Shown one piece after another: positions 61,386 through 64,000 of a stretch of 64,000 bases of DNA. The notes under the pieces are model-generated. The model worked only from the letters and a program-made list of their open reading frames with translations, did not search any database and was not told the origin of the DNA. Both the position numbers and the translations under genes were made by a program. The stretch is from Rhynchopus euleeides (Eukaryota; Euglenozoa; Diplonemea; Diplonemida; Diplonemidae). Position 1 is the stretch's first letter. Every line of letters begins with the position of its first letter. The DNA lies in contig OY723255.1 of assembly GCA_963210315.1 (NCBI GenBank), forward strand, positions 2,232,001 through 2,296,000. Reading direction: 5' to 3'.

Positions 61386-64000
61386 CCAACCCCTCCGCAT
61401 CAGCAACCAGCAGCAGCGCCGGGCGACGCTCCCGGCTGCTACCCGGCAGGGAGGGGGGCGGGAGTCCCTCCCGGCGACGCTCCATCCTAATCCCCACCCC
61501 GACGTGTCCTCCCCGTTTGGGGAGCATGGGGTGAGCGAGGGTTTTTTCGGGCTCTGCCTCGGCACGCCCGGCGGGGAGGAGGAGGCTGCGGAGGCGGCAG
61601 CGGCGTGCCTCGCCTCGGCATCCCCGGGGTTTCTCGACAGCGCTTGCATCGCGCCGCTGCCCCGGCGCCCCTCCTCGCCGTCGACCCCCTCGCAGGGCTC
61701 GTCCGGATCTGCCTTCCCCGACAGCTCTTCCGCGGGGAGGGGAAGGGGAAGGGCTCCCAACAAGGCGCTCCTCCTCCCCCGACACCTCCGCTCCAAATCC
61801 TCCCCCGCGCCTCTCGGGATCCGGCAGGCGTGTGACGCCGGGGGGAGGGCGCGGCCCCATCTCCCGCCTCCGCCGCAAATCCCCCCCGACAGCCACAGCC
61901 CCCACCTCCACCTCCACCACCTCGACTCTGCCCTGCCGCGCAGAGGAGGCGCTGGGAAGCAGGCCCAAGAGAGAGGTGACCATGAGGATGGCGGCGAAGT
62001 GGGTGAAGAGGAGGAGGAGGCAGATGAGATAGGGGGGGAAGCGCCCCCCCCTCGCCGCGCCGCGCTGCGCGCGGCGTGCGCGGGTGGCGTGGCTGCCGTG
62101 TTGGCGGCGCTGCCTCTGCGGTGTGCCATCGCAGCCCTCCCGGGTTATGCCTTCACAGAGGAGTGGGTTGGGGCAGCAGATGAAGAAACAGACGAAACAG
62201 ATGCGGCAGATGAGGCCGGATGCAACGGGGCGACAGGGGCGGCGGGGGACCCACCCACCCACACCCAGGCCAGGATGGTCCTCAGCTCGCTGCGGACGCA
62301 GGGGGGTGCGCCGGGCGGAGGTGGGGGCGGCGTGCACCGGCTGGGGGTGGTGCGGTGGATCGACTGCGCCCCGCCGTGGCAGGCGCTCCGGGTCACCTTC
62401 ACACCGCCGGGGTGCGGCGCGGGGGGAGGTGCTGGCGATGCCGCTCCGCGCAGGGGCTCGGCCTCCCCCAGGCGTGGCGTGGGGGAGGGGGGTGGAATCC
62501 TGAATTCCGCGGAGGCCCATGTCAGCTTCGGTGGGTACCTCGATGCTGCCGGCAGGGATGCGGTTTCGCGAATCGCGGCGGCGGCGGCGCGTCACGGAGT
62601 CGGGTCGCCGGGGCTCGCCCTCCTGGTGTGCAGCGTCGCAGAGGTGCACAGCCAGGTCACAGCGCCCGACAGGCGCCACTCCAGCATCCCCCCCGCCGCG
62701 ATGGAGATCGCGGCGGCCGCAGCCGCGGCTTCCGGAGCTCCCACCGCCCCCACCTCCACAACCGCCATCCCCTCCGGCAGGCAGCAGCAGCAGCAGCCCC
62801 GCCACAACCACCACCCCCACCAGCGCCCCTCTTCCACGGAGCTCGAGTTCCAGAAGCGCCTGAGCTATGTCCTGGCGGTGGGGGGTGGGGGCGGCGGGGG
62901 TGCCCCGGCAGGGCCCCAGCGGCAGCCCCCCGGCGACGGATCCTGCCGGCAGGCGGGGCAGGCCGGGGAGGGGGGTGGCGGTGCGGCTGGGCTGCTGAGG
63001 CAGAGGCGGGATCAGAGGCAGCAGCAGCGCCGCCAGCAGCAGGCTGGGAAGGCGGGGGGTGGTGGGGCTGCTCCCGCGCAGCAGCAGCAGCAGCGCCACC
63101 CACTCGCTGGCCTCTGCCGCGGCCCCCCGAGGGTCGTCGCAGGGCCTGGCCTGGCGGAGAAGGTGAACCCGGTAGGTCTTCCCTCTGATCCCCGCGTGGG
63201 GGAGGCGGGGGGTGGAGGTGGGGGAGGTGGGGGCACACCCCGCCAGCTCTCGCGTGCCGCATTCCTCAACCCGCGTGTGGCCTGTGGTGGCAGCAGCGCC
63301 CCGAGTGAGGATGTTGCCACGAGGGCCACACCTCCGGCAGGCAGCTCCGCCTTCTCCACCGCAGGCACGCCCTCCGTCGGTGCGTGTGGCGGTGCCCTGC
63401 TGGCGGAGCAGCAGCAGCAGCAGCATCAGCAGCTGCTGCCGGGTGACGGAGGTGGTTGTTGCGTCGACCCACCGGGGGCTGCTATCATGCTGTCCACGCC
63501 GTCCGACGCGGGGGTTTTGGAGCAGCATCGCAATCAGCAGCAGCAGGGCGAGGACAGGCAGGGTGAGGACGGCGAGGGAGGCGGGCCGCTTCTTCTCCAC
63601 CAAGAGGAGGATGGTGTGTGCGGCGGCGGCGCGTGGGCCGGGCTGGCTTCCGACGCCACCGAGGTTCCCGGCGGGGACTGCGGCGCCGATGCTCCCGACG
63701 GCGCTCCCCACGCCCCCCTGCCGCCCCCCGTGCCGGAGGGGGGGGTGGAGGTAGAGGTGGTGGAGGCGGGGACCCCGCACCCCCCAGCTGACACCGCTGG
63801 CACAGCACCAGAGGGAGCAGACCCTGCACGCCCGGCCACCGCCCCACCCCCGGGGGGGGAGGAGGAGGTGGTGGCGGGGGTCGGGCTGCTCTGGAGGGGG
63901 GGCCCGCACGCCGCGGGGTGGCGCAGAGCTGCCTCCCCGCAGGCAGGAGGGGGCTGGGGTGGGGGTGGGGGTGGGGGTGGGGGTGGGGGCTGCTCTGGGG
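55714..64000 (+). CDS. EF-hand and WD40 protein (CFAP337/WDR49-like), four exons, open at right edge
   Basis: Exons are 55714-57271, 57478-57555, 57798-58228 and 58456 to beyond 64000. The three introns (206, 242 and 227 bp) are all GT-AG and phase-consistent. The start follows a CTCCACCTCCACAG acceptor-like tract. An N-terminal disordered region is followed by a helical segment and a canonical EF-hand loop (DFDGSGAVSWEE, residues 252-263). WD-type blades run to about residue 1080 (SCDTSGCMKMWDMR, SHTEVKIWDSVAG, GDDHGNVAIWDMR). This EF-hand plus WD40 order is that of ciliary WDR49/CFAP337-type proteins. Exon 4 alone is at least 1848 codons without a stop. After the propellers it becomes Gly/Pro/Gln/Ala-rich with 12 Gln (60748-60783) and 17 Pro (61336-61386). 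The frame was checked line by line to the edge. At least 2537 residues. Confidence 0.75.
57272..57477 (+). other. Intron 1 of the EF-hand/WD40 gene, containing a dispersed repeat
   Basis: Donor G|GTATGG, acceptor CTGCAAG|AA. The last ~115 bases match the repeat at 51760-51840, including a minus-strand core variant (GGTGGAAGCAATCAACAAAA). Confidence 0.65.

Noticed and set aside
61036..63909. Minus-strand open frame of 957 codons
   Set aside because: It is the antisense of the GC-rich exon 4 of the EF-hand/WD40 gene. It reads as Gly/Arg/Leu-rich low complexity, while the plus frame is continuous from clear WD40 blades.
1..64000. Spliced-leader RNA gene or exon
   Set aside because: Looked for as support for a euglenozoan origin. 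No convincing match to known leader exons was noticed by eye.

Overview
This window is nuclear DNA from a eukaryotic microbe. It is GC-rich, has spliceosomal introns (GT-AG and one apparent GC-AG), carries a nuclear tRNA gene and is dominated by mobile DNA. The best guess is a free-living flagellate of the Euglenozoa, perhaps a diplonemid or an early kinetoplastid relative. The reasons are an amastin-like four-helix surface protein, a tyrosine-recombinase retroelement with the order gag, recombinase, reverse transcriptase (as in kinetoplastid VIPER elements), amplified membrane proteins of the nucleotide-cyclase type, and a large WD40/EF-hand protein of axonemal type. No spliced-leader exon was seen, so this assignment is an inference.

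Layout. 0-1 kb: 3' end of an amastin-like gene whose intron is largely a short inverted-repeat element. 1-10.5 kb: a lysine-rich (histone H1-like) gene fragment broken by a 72-bp palindrome, then clustered repeats (CCCGGG palindrome arrays, a foldback insertion with a visible empty site, and one arm of a ~1.6-kb inverted duplication). 10.5-14 kb: an assembly gap and a complete-looking hAT transposon. 14-31 kb: two near-identical membrane proteins with a degenerate cyclase domain (15.8-17.6 and 29.0-30.8 kb), separated by ACCGGT arrays, short inverted-repeat elements and a decayed ~60-bp tandem array. 31-38 kb: a type II membrane PC-esterase/TBL-like protein between short elements. 38.1-41.5 kb: a tyrosine-recombinase retroelement sitting exactly in the core of a short element. 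42-44 kb: GTCGAC arrays. 44.3-54 kb: a tandem family of four ubiquitin-like/WD40 genes (one broken), with pseudogene fragments, a tRNA-Gln and half a tRNA-Met. 55.7 kb to the right edge: a four-exon EF-hand/WD40 gene, open at the edge, with a very long low-complexity tail.

Two themes stand out. First, the ubiquitin-like/WD40 family keeps its N-terminal domain almost unchanged between copies. Its differences fall repeatedly at the start of each propeller blade, the pattern expected of a variable recognition surface. Second, a 13-base near-palindromic core (GAAGCGTCAACGC) occurs at least eleven times, in the middle of short elements whose ends are otherwise unrelated. The tyrosine-recombinase element is inserted at one such core and is flanked by 25-bp copies of it, so the core may be that element's recombination target.

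Much of the remaining sequence holds no recognisable gene. Most long open frames there are products of GC bias or tandem repetition.
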